Assembly (NCBI RefSeq): GCF_036010665.1
Contig: NZ_CP108581.1
Coordinates: 5,947,501 to 6,011,500, forward strand
DNA length: 64,000 nt
Direction: 5' to 3'
From: Microbispora sp. NBC_01189
GTDB lineage: Bacteria; Actinomycetota; Actinomycetes; Streptosporangiales; Streptosporangiaceae
Positions within the stretch are counted from its first letter, which is position 1. Each line of letters starts with the position of its first letter. A model generated the notes under the pieces. It did not search any database, was not told the DNA's origin, and saw only the letters and a list, made by a program, of their open reading frames with translations. The translations under genes and the position numbers were made by a program. Of the stretch, positions 1 through 7,694 are shown in pieces.

Positions 1-2316
1 AAGGTCGTGCTCCAGGTCCCAAACGACCGCGGGCAGTGCTGCCACGTCGGCGGCGACATCGACTTCGACGCGGCGGGCAACCTATACCTCACCACAGGTG
101 ACGACACCAACCCGTTCGATTCCGCCGGGTACGCGCCCCTGGACGAGCGGACCGACCGCAACCCGCAGTTCGACGCGCAGCGGTCCTCGGGCAACACCAA
201 CGACCTGCGGGGCAAGCTCCTGCGGATCCACCCGGAGGCCAACGGCACCTACACCATCCCGTCGGGGAACCTGTTCGCCCCCGGGACGGCGAAGACCCGG
301 CCCGAGATCTACGCCATGGGCTTCCGCAACCCGTTCCGCATGTCGGTCGACAAGGCCACGGGCATCGTCTACCTGGGCGACTACGGCCCCGACGCCGGAG
401 GCACCGACGCCACTCGCGGTCCCGGCGGGCAGGTCGAGTTCAACCGGATCACCGGTCCGGGCAACTACGGCTGGCCGTACTGCACCGGCACCAACACCGC
501 GTCCGAGACCTACGGCGAGTGGACCTTCCCCAGCGGTCCCTCCCTCGGCAAGTACAACTGCGCGGGCGGCCCGGCCAACAACTCCTTCCGGAACACCGGC
601 CTGACCACGCTGCCCGCGGCCAAGCCGAGCTGGATCAAGTACGGCGGTGATTCGGGTTCCCCGCCGGAGTTCGGCAGCGGCTCGGAGTCGCCGATGGGCG
701 GCCCGGTCTACCGGTACAACGCCTCGCTCAACTCCAGCGTCAAGTTCCCGCAGTCGCTCGACGGCAGGTTCTTCGCGGGGGAGTACGGCCGTAAGTGGAT
801 CAAGGCGATCGAGGTCAAGGCCGACGGCACGTACGGTGACATCGGGGCGTTCCCCTGGACCGGCACGCAGGTCATGGACATGGCCTTCGGCCCCGACGGT
901 GCGTTGTATGTGCTCGACTACGGCACGGGCAGCAACAACCAGGCCCTCTGGAGAGTCGAGTACATCGGAGGGACCAACCGCAACCCGATCGCGAAGGCGT
1001 CGGCCGACAAGACGTCCGGACCGGCTCCGCTTGCGGTGACGTTCTCCTCGGCGGGCAGTTCCGACCCCGAGGGCGGCGCGCTGACCTACTCATGGAACTT
1101 CGGCGACGGCACCACCTCCACCGCGGCCAACCCGAGCAAGACCTACACCACCAAGGGCACCTACACGGCCACGCTCACCGTCAGGGACCCCCAGGGGCTG
1201 ACCGGGTCCGCGAACGTCATCATCACCGTGGGCAACACCGCGCCGACGGTGGCGCTGGCCCAGCCGGGGGACGGCCAGCTGTTCTCCTTCGGTGACACCG
1301 TGCCCTTCCAGGTCAACGTGAGCGACCCGGAGGACGGCACGATCGACTGCTCGAAGGTGACGGTTACCTACTTCCTCGGCCACGACAGCCACCGACACCA
1401 GATCACCTCGAAGACCGGCTGCACGGGCTCCATCGCGGTGCCGGTCGACGGTGAGCACGACACCGCGGCGAATATCTACGGTGTCTTCGAGGCGTCCTAC
1501 ACCGACAAGGGCGGCCTGACCTCCACCAGTGCCCGCACACTCCAGCCGCGGCACCGGCAGGCCGAGCACTTCTCGGCGCAGTCGGGCATCCAGCTCGCCG
1601 ACCACACCTCGGCGGAGGGCGCCAAGACGGTGGGCTACATCGACAACGGCGACTGGATCTCCTTCACGCCGTACAACCTGAGTAATGCCACCAGCATGAC
1701 GGCCAGGGTCTCCTCGGCGGGCTCCGGCGGCACGCTCGAGGTGCGGGCCGGGTCGGCGACCGGCACACTGCTGGGATCGGCGGCCGTCGCGAGCACCGGC
1801 AGCTGGGACACCTTCGTCAATGTCACCGTGCCCATCAGCAACGCGCCGAGCGGCACGACCACGCTCTACCTGGTGTTCAAGGGCGGTTCGGGCAACCTGT
1901 TCGACCTCGACGCCTTCACCTTCAACACCGGCACCAGCCAGACGGTCGAGGGCGAGGCGTACACGTCGCAGTCCGGCGTGCAGCCGGCCGGCCATGCGGG
2001 GGCCAGCGGCGGTTACACGCTCGGCTACATCGACAACGGTGACTGGGCCGCGTACTCACAGGTGAACACCCAGGGCGCGAAGAACTTCTCGGCCCGGGTG
2101 TCCTCGGGCGGCGCCGGCGGGACCATCCAGATCCGCTCGGGGTCGCAGACGGGGACCGTGCTGGGTTCGGTCAACGTGGCCAGCACCGGGAGCTGGGACA
2201 CCTTCACGACGGTCTCGACGACGCTGACCGGTTCGGCATCCGGAACCCTGTTCCTCACCTTCACCGGCGGCACGGGCTCCCTGCTCGACGTCGACACCTT
2301 CACCATCACTCGTTAG
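1..2316 (+). CDS. Secreted glucose/sorbosone dehydrogenase-type protein with PKD and two CBM6 domains (5' partial)
   Basis: The reading frame is open from the first base, so the N-terminus lies outside the window; the GTG at 7 is only the first start codon visible. Bases 1 to about 975 encode the C-terminal half of a PQQ-type glucose/sorbosone dehydrogenase beta-propeller, with the family phrases DLRGKLLRIHP, PEIYAMGFRNPF and FGPDGALYVLDYG. A PKD domain follows (about 978-1235, core YSWNFGDG), then an Ig-like stretch with three cysteines, and two CBM6-like carbohydrate-binding modules (about 1561-1923 and 1942-2313, each with GYIDNGDW). The dehydrogenase part is homologous to the central part of the protein at 14779-19098, which has a ThuA domain in front, so the missing N-terminus may carry ThuA too (inference). 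It is probably secreted and bound to polysaccharide. The next gene begins 90 bases downstream. Confidence 0.85.
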   Translation, partial: KVVLQVPNDRGQCCHVGGDIDFDAAGNLYLTTGDDTNPFDSAGYAPLDERTDRNPQFDAQRSSGNTNDLRGKLLRIHPEANGTYTIPSGNLFAPGTAKTRPEIYAMGFRNPFRMSVDKATGIVYLGDYGPDAGGTDATRGPGGQVEFNRITGPGNYGWPYCTGTNTASETYGEWTFPSGPSLGKYNCAGGPANNSFRNTGLTTLPAAKPSWIKYGGDSGSPPEFGSGSESPMGGPVYRYNASLNSSVKFPQSLDGRFFAGEYGRKWIKAIEVKADGTYGDIGAFPWTGTQVMDMAFGPDGALYVLDYGTGSNNQALWRVEYIGGTNRNPIAKASADKTSGPAPLAVTFSSAGSSDPEGGALTYSWNFGDGTTSTAANPSKTYTTKGTYTATLTVRDPQGLTGSANVIITVGNTAPTVALAQPGDGQLFSFGDTVPFQVNVSDPEDGTIDCSKVTVTYFLGHDSHRHQITSKTGCTGSIAVPVDGEHDTAANIYGVFEASYTDKGGLTSTSARTLQPRHRQAEHFSAQSGIQLADHTSAEGAKTVGYIDNGDWISFTPYNLSNATSMTARVSSAGSGGTLEVRAGSATGTLLGSAAVASTGSWDTFVNVTVPISNAPSGTTTLYLVFKGGSGNLFDLDAFTFNTGTSQTVEGEAYTSQSGVQPAGHAGASGGYTLGYIDNGDWAAYSQVNTQGAKNFSARVSSGGAGGTIQIRSGSQTGTVLGSVNVASTGSWDTFTTVSTTLTGSASGTLFLTFTGGTGSLLDVDTFTITR

Positions 2317-2406
2317 CGGCAGGCCGCGGTGCGGAGGCCGTCAGGCGTCCGCACCGCCGCCTGGCACGCCAGGACGAACGGCGTGCCGCACACGGAAGGA
2401 CCGGCC

Positions 2407-3972
2407 ATGCTCACAGTCTTACGTAAGGTGTTCCGGAACGCCGTGTTCCGGTGCGGCGTGGCGGCTGCCGCCACGCTCACCGCGACCGTGTCACTCCCCA
2501 CGGCCGCACAGGCGGCCGACCCGGCCTACAAGGTGCTCGTCTTCTCCAAAACGGCTGGCTTCCGGCACGACTCGATCCCGGCGGGCATCCAGGCGATCCG
2601 CGACCTGGGTGCCGCGAACAACTTCACCGTCACCGCCACCGAGGACTCGACGGCCTTCACCACGGCCAACCTCGCCCAGTTCAAGGCGGTGGTCTTCCTC
2701 AGCACCACCGGGGACGTGCTCAACGACGCCCAGCAGACCGCCTTCGCCTCCTACGTCGACGGGGGCGGCGGCTACGTCGGCGTCCACGCCGCCGCTGACA
2801 CCGAGTACGACTGGCCGTACTACGGGCAGCTGGTGGGTGCCTGGTTCAACAGTCACCCGGCGATCCAGCAGGCGAACATAAAGACCGAGGACGCCACGCA
2901 TCCCGCGACCACCGGCCTGCCGGCGACGTGGACGCGGACCGACGAGTGGTACAACTACCGCACCAACCCCCGGTCCACCACCCACGTGCTGCAGAGCCTG
3001 GACGAGACCAGCTACAGCGGCGGGAACATGGGCGACCACCCGATCACCTGGTGCCACCCGCAGGCCTCCGGACGGTCGTTCTACACCGGCCTCGGCCACA
3101 CAATCGCGTCCTACTCGGAGGCGAACTTCCGCGGTCTGCTGCTCGGCGGCATCAGGTACGCCGCGGGCATGGTGCAGGCCAACTGCGCTCCCCCCGGCAA
3201 CGGCGGCGGCGGCACGATCGAGGCCGAGTCCTACACCTCGCAGTCAGGCATCCAGCAGGCGTCCCACACGACCGCCAGCGGCGGCAAGACGGTCGGCTAC
3301 ATCGACAACGGCGACTGGGTCGGCTACTCCTCGGTCAGCACGGCAGGCGCGACCGGGTTCACCGCCCGCGTCTCGTCCGCCGGAGCGGGCGGCACCATCC
3401 AGGTGCGGTCCGGCTCGCAGACCGGGACCCTGCTGGGCTCGGTCACCGTCCCGGTGACCGGGAACTGGGACACCTTCACGACCGTGTCCACCACGCTGAG
3501 CGGGTCGGCTTCCGGGCCGCTGTTCCTGGTCTTCACCGGGGGAGCCGGTAACCTGTTCGACCTGGACACGTTCTCACTGACCAACTCCGCCGCGACCACG
3601 GTGGAGGCGGAGTCGTACACGTCGCAGTCGGGCGTGCAGCAGGCGAACCACACCACGGCGAGCGGCGGCAAGACGGTCGGCTACATCGACAACGGCGACT
3701 GGGTCGGCTACTCCTCCGTCAGCACCCAGGGGGCGAAAGGCTTCTCCGCGCGGGTCTCCTCCGCGGGAGCCGGTGGCACCATCCAGGTGCGGTCCGGCTC
3801 GCAGACCGGGACCCTGCTGGGCTCGGTCACCGTCCCGGTGACCGGGAACTGGGACACCTTCACGACCGTGTCCACCACGCTGAGCGGGTCGGCTTCCGGG
3901 CCGCTGTTCCTGGTCTTCACCGGGGGAGCGGGCTCCCTGTTCGACGTCGACACCATCACCATCACCAAGTAA
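2407..3972 (+). CDS. Secreted ThuA-domain protein with two CBM6 modules
   Basis: 521 residues. ATG 2407 is chosen because GGAAGGA ends 6 bases upstream and it opens a classical signal peptide (hydrophobic run ending TAAQA, about residue 37). An in-frame extension to 2329 lacks these features. Residues about 38-265 form a ThuA-like domain (class I amidotransferase-like fold; VLVFSKTAGFRHDSIPAGI, GGGYVGVHAAADTEYDWPYY, GRSFYTGLGH), a family linked to sugar metabolism but of uncertain chemistry. Residues about 271-391 and 398-521 are CBM6-type modules with GYIDNGDWVGYSS, nearly identical to each other. It follows the preceding dehydrogenase gene closely and probably shares its transcript; the 18-bp hairpin just downstream ends the unit. 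Extracellular, cell-wall- or glycan-associated; substrate unknown. Confidence 0.85.
   Translation: MLTVLRKVFRNAVFRCGVAAAATLTATVSLPTAAQAADPAYKVLVFSKTAGFRHDSIPAGIQAIRDLGAANNFTVTATEDSTAFTTANLAQFKAVVFLSTTGDVLNDAQQTAFASYVDGGGGYVGVHAAADTEYDWPYYGQLVGAWFNSHPAIQQANIKTEDATHPATTGLPATWTRTDEWYNYRTNPRSTTHVLQSLDETSYSGGNMGDHPITWCHPQASGRSFYTGLGHTIASYSEANFRGLLLGGIRYAAGMVQANCAPPGNGGGGTIEAESYTSQSGIQQASHTTASGGKTVGYIDNGDWVGYSSVSTAGATGFTARVSSAGAGGTIQVRSGSQTGTLLGSVTVPVTGNWDTFTTVSTTLSGSASGPLFLVFTGGAGNLFDLDTFSLTNSAATTVEAESYTSQSGVQQANHTTASGGKTVGYIDNGDWVGYSSVSTQGAKGFSARVSSAGAGGTIQVRSGSQTGTLLGSVTVPVTGNWDTFTTVSTTLSGSASGPLFLVFTGGAGSLFDVDTITITK
3391..3929 (+). repeat. Perfect 155-bp direct repeat inside the CBM6 modules
   Basis: Bases 3391-3545 and 3775-3929 are identical, offset by 384 bases (128 codons). 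They encode the same C-terminal two-thirds of the two CBM6 modules of the ThuA-CBM6 gene. Identity at synonymous positions indicates recent duplication or gene conversion rather than protein-level selection. Confidence 0.9.
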
Positions 3973-3977
3973 CCGAA

Positions 3978-4017
3978 CCGGTGGTGCCCGTCCGAGGCAT
4001 CGGACGGGCACCACCGG
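3978..4017. terminator. Perfect 18-bp hairpin, likely bidirectional terminator
   Basis: Arms 3978-3995 and 4000-4017 pair perfectly around a 4-base loop (GGCA). The hairpin sits 5 bases after the ThuA-CBM6 stop codon and just before the stop of the leftward ACC-deaminase remnant, so it could terminate both converging transcripts. There is no strong T-tract, as is common in high-GC actinomycetes. Confidence 0.75.
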
Positions 4018-4033
4018 CCCACCGCCAGAGCGG

Positions 4034-4198
4034 TCAGCGGAGGACGCCGCTGTAGGCGTTGAGAGCGGGCTGGCCGCCGAGGTGGGCGTACAGCACGTTG
4101 GCCCCCTTGGGGATGTCGCCGTCGCGGACGAGGTCGATCAGCCCGGCCATGGACTTGCCCTCGTGGACGGGGTCGAGGATGAACGCCCTCCTGGCCGC
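4034..4198 (-). pseudogene. ACC deaminase / D-cysteine desulfhydrase C-terminal remnant
   Basis: Read leftward, the frame ending at TGA 4034-4036 encodes about 55 residues. It includes [19 protein letters not shown] and [15 protein letters not shown], which are signature C-terminal segments of the PLP-dependent 1-aminocyclopropane-1-carboxylate deaminase / D-cysteine desulfhydrase family. The intact enzymes are about 330 residues; the catalytic lysine and the rest of the fold are missing, and to the right the similarity stops near 4198. This is a 5'-truncated fossil. Assignment to the family is firm; which of the two activities it had cannot be told. Confidence 0.75.
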
Positions 4199-4412
4199 CG
4201 GTAACGCGCCGTCAATAGGGCGGCGTGCGTGGGGCCGGTAACGCTCACCGCGACCGGTCAGCCTCGTGCCTTTACATCCGGTGGTGAGCCGCCCGCAGGC
4301 GCCCGGCCTTTCCTGGGCCTTGACCCAAGTGCCTTGAATCCAGGGGCGTACGTGCAGTTCGTTCGATACGACGGCACTGGTCAGGGCCGCCTACGTGTCC
4401 AGCGTCGTGTGA

Positions 4413-4757
4413 AGCGCCGCGCGATCCGAGGCGGAAGGCGAACGCGCCCACCAGAACAGCCCGAAGGCGACTCAAGGCGACTGCCCTATCACCGTCAGCA
4501 TCTCCACCAACCTCACCGTGTCGCCGGTTGTCCGCTATCTGCTGGTGGCGTGGTCGGACGTGAACTCCCGGACACCGCTGCGGTGGATCCAGGTCGGCGT
4601 CAATAACGGAACCGCATCCCTCGCCCTCAACGCGGGTAAGGTGGCGACGCTGATGGCCATCCGGGTGGACACGTTGCCCGTCTCGGTGGACGCCTCCAGC
4701 GGTGGCTTCGACACGTCGGTGGACTGGTCCGCCTCCCTCCCCCCCAAGGTCCCCTAA
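4413..4757 (+). pseudogene. Unrecognised fragment, possibly the C-terminus of a secreted domain
   Basis: An open frame runs from after a TGA at 4410-4412 to the stop at 4757. It has no convincing ATG/GTG with a ribosome binding site; the GTG at 4518 is the first start codon. The translation has regular beta-strand-like alternation (DCPITVSISTNL, PLRWIQVGVNNGTASLAL, TLPVSVDASSG), suggesting the end of a beta-sandwich protein. I do not recognise the family. Bases 4200-4412 upstream hold nothing I can identify. Given the decayed surroundings it is best read as a remnant. Confidence 0.3.
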
Positions 4758-4768
4758 TTCCTGTCGCT

Positions 4769-4928
4769 AGGTGGTGTTCGACAAATCATGGCCCTGCTAT
4801 GTGGCCCAGGCGGCGCCTCGCTGCGTTCTCGTCGTCGCCCATAGCTCCGGCTATGGGTTCCTCCTCGGCCTTGCGATGCGTCCACCTGGATCCCCGCTCG
4901 CGACCGGCAGCATTTGTCAGACACCCCT
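4769..4928. mobile_element. MITE-like element, about 160 bp, with terminal inverted repeats
   Basis: The left end AGGTGGTGTTCGACAAAT (4769-4786) and the reverse complement of the right end (4912-4928, AGGGGTGTCTGACAAAT) match at most positions. Inside, the two halves are loosely complementary around a central hairpin CCCATAG-CTCCGG-CTATGGG (4838-4857). It contains no ORF of its own. This is the layout of a non-autonomous miniature inverted-repeat element, or of a mobile intergenic palindrome. Its right end lies 12 bases before the ATG of the next gene, abutting its ribosome binding site. I see no other copy in this window, so mobility is inferred from structure only. Confidence 0.5.
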
Positions 4929-4940
4929 GGGAAGGCCGTT

Positions 4941-5276
4941 ATGAGACGCCATGACACTCGACGCATGGCGGCCTCCCGCGCGGCCCTCCGTCTCGCGGGG
5001 CCGCCCCTGTTCCTTCTCTGCTCGTGCACGCCCCTCGCCAGCGAATTCATCCAGGTGGTGAACGGAACGGGCGAGGTGATCACAGTGTCCCTGCAAGGAC
5101 ACCCGCGCCCATTCGCCATGCTGACTCCGAACGCGGTCACGAGCTTCTACCCGCTGGACGAGCAGTGCGATCGGCCGCGTCCGGAGGACGCGATGGTCGC
5201 ACGTACGGAAAGCGGCACGACCTACACGTACGGCCCTCCCCTGTGCCGGGGTAAGACCTGGAACGTCGGCCGCTGA
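4941..5276 (+). CDS. Small putative lipoprotein
   Basis: 111 residues from ATG 4941, which is preceded by GGGAAGG at 4929-4935. The N-terminus is arginine-rich, then hydrophobic, ending FLLCSC. This is a plausible though atypical lipobox, with lipidation at the last cysteine and Cys at -2. The mature part has two further cysteines and no domain I recognise (IQVVNGTGEVITVSLQG; TTYTYGPPLC). An upstream in-frame start at 4914 would lie inside the MITE-like element. It is the only apparently intact small gene in the decayed 4-6.8 kb stretch. Membrane-anchored, function unknown. Confidence 0.5.
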   Translation: MRRHDTRRMAASRAALRLAGPPLFLLCSCTPLASEFIQVVNGTGEVITVSLQGHPRPFAMLTPNAVTSFYPLDEQCDRPRPEDAMVARTESGTTYTYGPPLCRGKTWNVGR

Positions 5277-5295
5277 CCACCGACCGGCCAGGGCG

Positions 5296-5712
5296 TCAGA
5301 TCAGGTTGTCCTCGACGGCCAGGCCGAACTCGCCCTTGCCGTACATCGCGAGGGCCCGATCGACGTCATTGGCCACGTGGACGCTGCCCGCGTGGGCGTC
5401 CCGCCAGGCCCGCTCGATCGGGTCGCCCCAGCTAAGGGAGGTGCCCCCGGCCGTCTTGGCAGGATGTCGATCGCCTCCAGCGCCTGCTCGGTGGCGCGCA
5501 CCTGGTCTCTGCGTAACCACAGGCGCAGCTCGGCCGGGGATCGTCTCGCCCCGCACCGCGTGCTCGTACACCTCCCGCACGTTGCGGTCGGTCTGCAGGA
5601 TCGCCGTGTCGATCTCCGACGCCGCAATGGGCCACCGCCACCTGCGCGAACTGGTCCTCGGCGAGCCGCCGTCCAGGCTGAGCCGTACGCGGTCGCGCAT
5701 CGCGGTCACGTA
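5296..5712 (-). pseudogene. Frameshifted remnant of an HsaA-like flavin-dependent monooxygenase (acyl-CoA dehydrogenase fold)
   Basis: No single frame is intact. Moving leftward, the readable segments are AMRDRVRLSLDGG; in another frame LAEDQFAQVAVA; back to ASEIDTAILQTDRNVREVYEHA; in another frame AELRLWLRRDQVRATEQALE; and then DPIERAWRDAHAGSVHVAND ending at TGA 5296-5298. This order matches the C-terminal helical domain of the 3-hydroxy-9,10-seconandrostatriene-dione / 4-hydroxyphenylacetate hydroxylase family (acyl-CoA dehydrogenase fold). At least three indels are needed, and the N-terminal two-thirds is absent. A non-functional fossil. Confidence 0.65.
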
Positions 5713-5789
5713 CGACGGGTCTATACGATCAACGGTCTAACTTCGGAGACGTAAGGGACTCAGGTTTCTCCAGAAGGAGACACCCCCCG

Positions 5790-6211
5790 ATGAGTGAAAC
5801 GACGATCGGCGAGACGGCTGAACCGGCGGCCGGATCGGCACCGGCGTCGCCGCCATCGGCGCCGGCTACAAGGAGCGCTACTTCACCGCCGCCGACCTCG
5901 TCGAGACCCTCTTCCGCGGCATGGCCGACAACTCTGTCGGCCGGGTCATCGACGACCTGCTCCGTAACGACCTGGTCATCATCGACGAAGTAGGCTTCGC
6001 CCCACTCGACGACACCGGCGCCCAACTGCTGTTCCGGTTTGCCGCCGCCTACGAACGCCGCGCGCTGGGCATCGGCTCGCACTGGCCCTTCGACCAGTGG
6101 GGCCCGCTTCCTGCCCGAGCACACCACCGCCGTTCAGCCTGGTCGACCGGCTGCTCCACCACAGCATCGTCGTGGTCGCCGAAGGCGAGTCCTTCCGCAT
6201 GAAACCTGACT
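5790..6211 (+). pseudogene. IS21-family IstB-like ATPase remnant fused to a foreign start
   Basis: ATG 5790 has a strong ribosome binding site (AGAAGGAG about 11-18 bases upstream) and opens MSETTIGETAEPAAG. From about 5837, in a shifted frame, IstB sequence appears: AGYKERYFTAADLVETLFRG, LVIIDEVGFAPLDD (Walker B region) and YERRALGIGSHWPFDQWG. Two one-base insertions near 6108 and 6133 then break it, and the end (SIVVVAEGESFRMK) is read in a third alignment. The P-loop part is missing. It is a decayed transposition helper gene with no partner IstA in the window. Confidence 0.7.
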
Positions 6212-6315
6212 TGGCTCACATCTCAAGATCACCGTTGAATGCAAGGCGCTGACCTCGCGGTTTCCCGTCGGGAACGGCGAAAAGTGCGCACTAAGTCGAT
6301 CATGTCTCTACCCTG

Positions 6316-6384
6316 GTGGCCGTGTCTGCGTACGTGCGGACGGTGAACGAAGACGGCCTCAGGCGCCCGGGCGGTGCAGTTGCC
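6316..6384 (+). pseudogene. IS1634-like transposase N-terminal scrap
   Basis: From GTG 6316 the frame reads VAVSAYVRTV. After one shifted base the alternative frame reads TKTASGARAVQL. Together these resemble the start of IS1634-family transposases (AYVRTV-KTASGA-AVQ). Only about 23 codons survive, with a frameshift, and the downstream sequence is unrelated. The surrounding bases 6212-6530 otherwise hold nothing I can assign. Confidence 0.45.
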
Positions 6385-6560
6385 TCGCCTCTGTCGAAGC
6401 CGGAGCGCTTCAGTCTGAACACCGGCGGGGGCGCCCGGGAGAGCCGAGGGTGACGAGGCCTTTCGAGTGACTAACTGAGTGACCACGCACCCGGACGTGT
6501 GCGGATGCTGACGGACTAGCAGGGATTGTTTTCCCAGCTCAGGGTAGCTTTAGTGCCGCA

Positions 6561-6624
6561 CGGATGGACCAGTTGGGTTGCCCGGGGGTCAAGGGGTCGT
6601 GGGTTCGAATCCCGCCGTCCCGAC
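6561..6624 (+). tRNA. Degenerate tRNA-Pro-like sequence (intact 3' half, broken 5' half)
   Basis: Bases 6584-6624 look like the 3' half of a tRNA: GGGGGTCAAGG resembling the anticodon arm of tRNA-Pro(GGG), a T-arm with stem GTGGG/CCCGC around loop TTCGAAT (6599-6615), the 3' acceptor strand CGTCCCG (6616-6622) and discriminator A. The expected 5' acceptor strand CGGGACG is not found. The preceding bases (CGGATGG...CAGTTGGG) are D-arm-like but too short for a normal fold. A hairpin terminator follows. It is not a functional tRNA as it stands; it could be a decayed gene or an integration-site remnant. Identity as proline is tentative. Confidence 0.4.
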
Positions 6625-6640
6625 ACTGTTCTAGCAGGTC

Positions 6641-6680
6641 GGAGCCACAGTTCCCAAGATCGGGGATTGTGGCTTTTCTG
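6641..6680 (+). terminator. Hairpin with T-run after the tRNA-like sequence
   Basis: AGCCACA (6643-6649) pairs with TGTGGCT (about 6669-6675), which is followed by TTTC. This has the arrangement of a factor-independent terminator expected directly after a tRNA gene, and supports the view that a real tRNA transcription unit once stood here. Confidence 0.5.
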
Positions 6681-6787
6681 GATGGACGCCGCCGAGGACG
6701 ACGACCTGTCCTACCTGCGCTCCTTCACCAACGGGCTCCGCCGCGACTTGGATGCCGTCGTCGCCTCACCCTGCCCCGCAGCTACTG
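6670..6787 (+). pseudogene. ISL3-like transposase fragment
   Basis: The frame containing LSYLRSFTNGLRRDLDAVVA, continued after a one-base shift by LTLPRSY and a stop, matches the ISL3-family transposase motif LR-FTNGLRRD-DAV-AGLTLP that precedes the last catalytic segment. Only about 38 codons remain. It is one of four IS or tRNA remnants packed into 1 kb. Confidence 0.55.
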
Positions 6788-6806
6788 AGCACACACGGTC
6801 ACGGAC

Positions 6807-6852
6807 AGCGCTCCCGCGGTTCCCCGCCATGGCGGTGAACCGCGGGAGCGCT
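6807..6852. terminator. 16-bp perfect hairpin ending the sugar ABC operon
   Basis: Arms 6807-6822 and 6837-6852 are perfectly complementary, with a small inner hairpin CGCCATGGCG in the loop. The hairpin lies 2 bases beyond the stop codon of the isomerase gene, at the 3' end of the leftward operon. Confidence 0.8.
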
Positions 6853-6854
6853 GG

Positions 6855-7694
6855 CTACAGCGACCTGAGGAAGGCCAGACCGTCCACGGCGAGGGAGTCC
6901 TGGCTCGGTGCGAGCGGACGCCAGACGGAGGCCGCGGTGGCGATCGTCTGGTTGTGGGCGGTGAAGGACTCGATGACGAGGGGGCCCGCATAGCCCGCTT
7001 CACGCAGGGCCTGGGTGAAGGCGGGCCAGTCGAAGCGGTCGGCGCCCGGTGTGCCCCGATCAGTTCCGCAGACCTGCACATGCGCGATCCGGCCCGCCGC
7101 GGCACGTACGGCTTGCGCCGGATCTTTCTCTTCGATGTTCATGTGATAGACGTCGAGGGCCAGGCCGCATCCGTCGGGCAAGGCATCGAGGGCCTGCTCG
7201 ACGGTGTTGAGGATGCTGGTCTCGTACCGGTTGAGCGGCTCGACCGCGACCGCCACGCCGCGCTCGCCCGCGTAGTCGACCACGGGTTCCAGGTTGTTCC
7301 GGAGCTCCGTGTAGATCGCCCGGCGCTCGTCGTCCGACATCCGCCAGGTCCTGCCGACGGAGGCGTAGGCGGGCCCGCCGATCACCGGCGAGCCCACGGC
7401 CACCGCCACGTCGACGCAGTGCCGCAGGTAGTCCTGCGTCTCCTCGACGACTCCAGGCGCGGTCGCCACGAGCTCCCGCCCCGGCGGCATGACCAGCACC
7501 ACCGATGCCTTCAGCCCGTGCTCGGCCAGCAGTGCCGCGGCCTTGTGAGGATCCCAGTCGCCGGGCCGCTCCACCGGCAGCTCGATCACGTCGAACCCCC
7601 AGGCCGCGACACGGGGCACCAGAGATGCGAGGTCGCCGTCGGTCGGCGGCGACACCCACACCCAGGTGTTCACTCCGAGAGGGAACCCGCTCAC
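6855..7694 (-). CDS. Sugar phosphate isomerase/epimerase family protein (TIM barrel)
   Basis: 279 residues. It is an AP-endonuclease-2-like TIM barrel of the D-tagatose/D-psicose 3-epimerase and hydroxypyruvate isomerase superfamily. Family features visible are GVNTWVW at the N-terminus, GFDVIELPVE, VAVEPLNRYETSILNT with the metal-binding Glu, LALDVYHMNIEE with the metal-binding Asp/His, HVQVCGTDRGTPG and LVIESF with the last metal-binding Glu. It is the last gene of the leftward operon; its start (ATG 7694) overlaps the stop of the binding-protein gene by 4 bases, so translation is probably coupled. In context it should isomerise the imported sugar, but the substrate cannot be named. Cytoplasmic. 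Confidence 0.85.
   Translation of the reverse strand: MSGFPLGVNTWVWVSPPTDGDLASLVPRVAAWGFDVIELPVERPGDWDPHKAAALLAEHGLKASVVLVMPPGRELVATAPGVVEETQDYLRHCVDVAVAVGSPVIGGPAYASVGRTWRMSDDERRAIYTELRNNLEPVVDYAGERGVAVAVEPLNRYETSILNTVEQALDALPDGCGLALDVYHMNIEEKDPAQAVRAAAGRIAHVQVCGTDRGTPGADRFDWPAFTQALREAGYAGPLVIESFTAHNQTIATAASVWRPLAPSQDSLAVDGLAFLRSL

Noticed and set aside
1090-1995. 301-codon frame on the minus strand
   Set aside because: It lies opposite a well-supported dehydrogenase-CBM6 gene, has no recognisable motif and reflects high GC content, as do many long antisense frames in the window.
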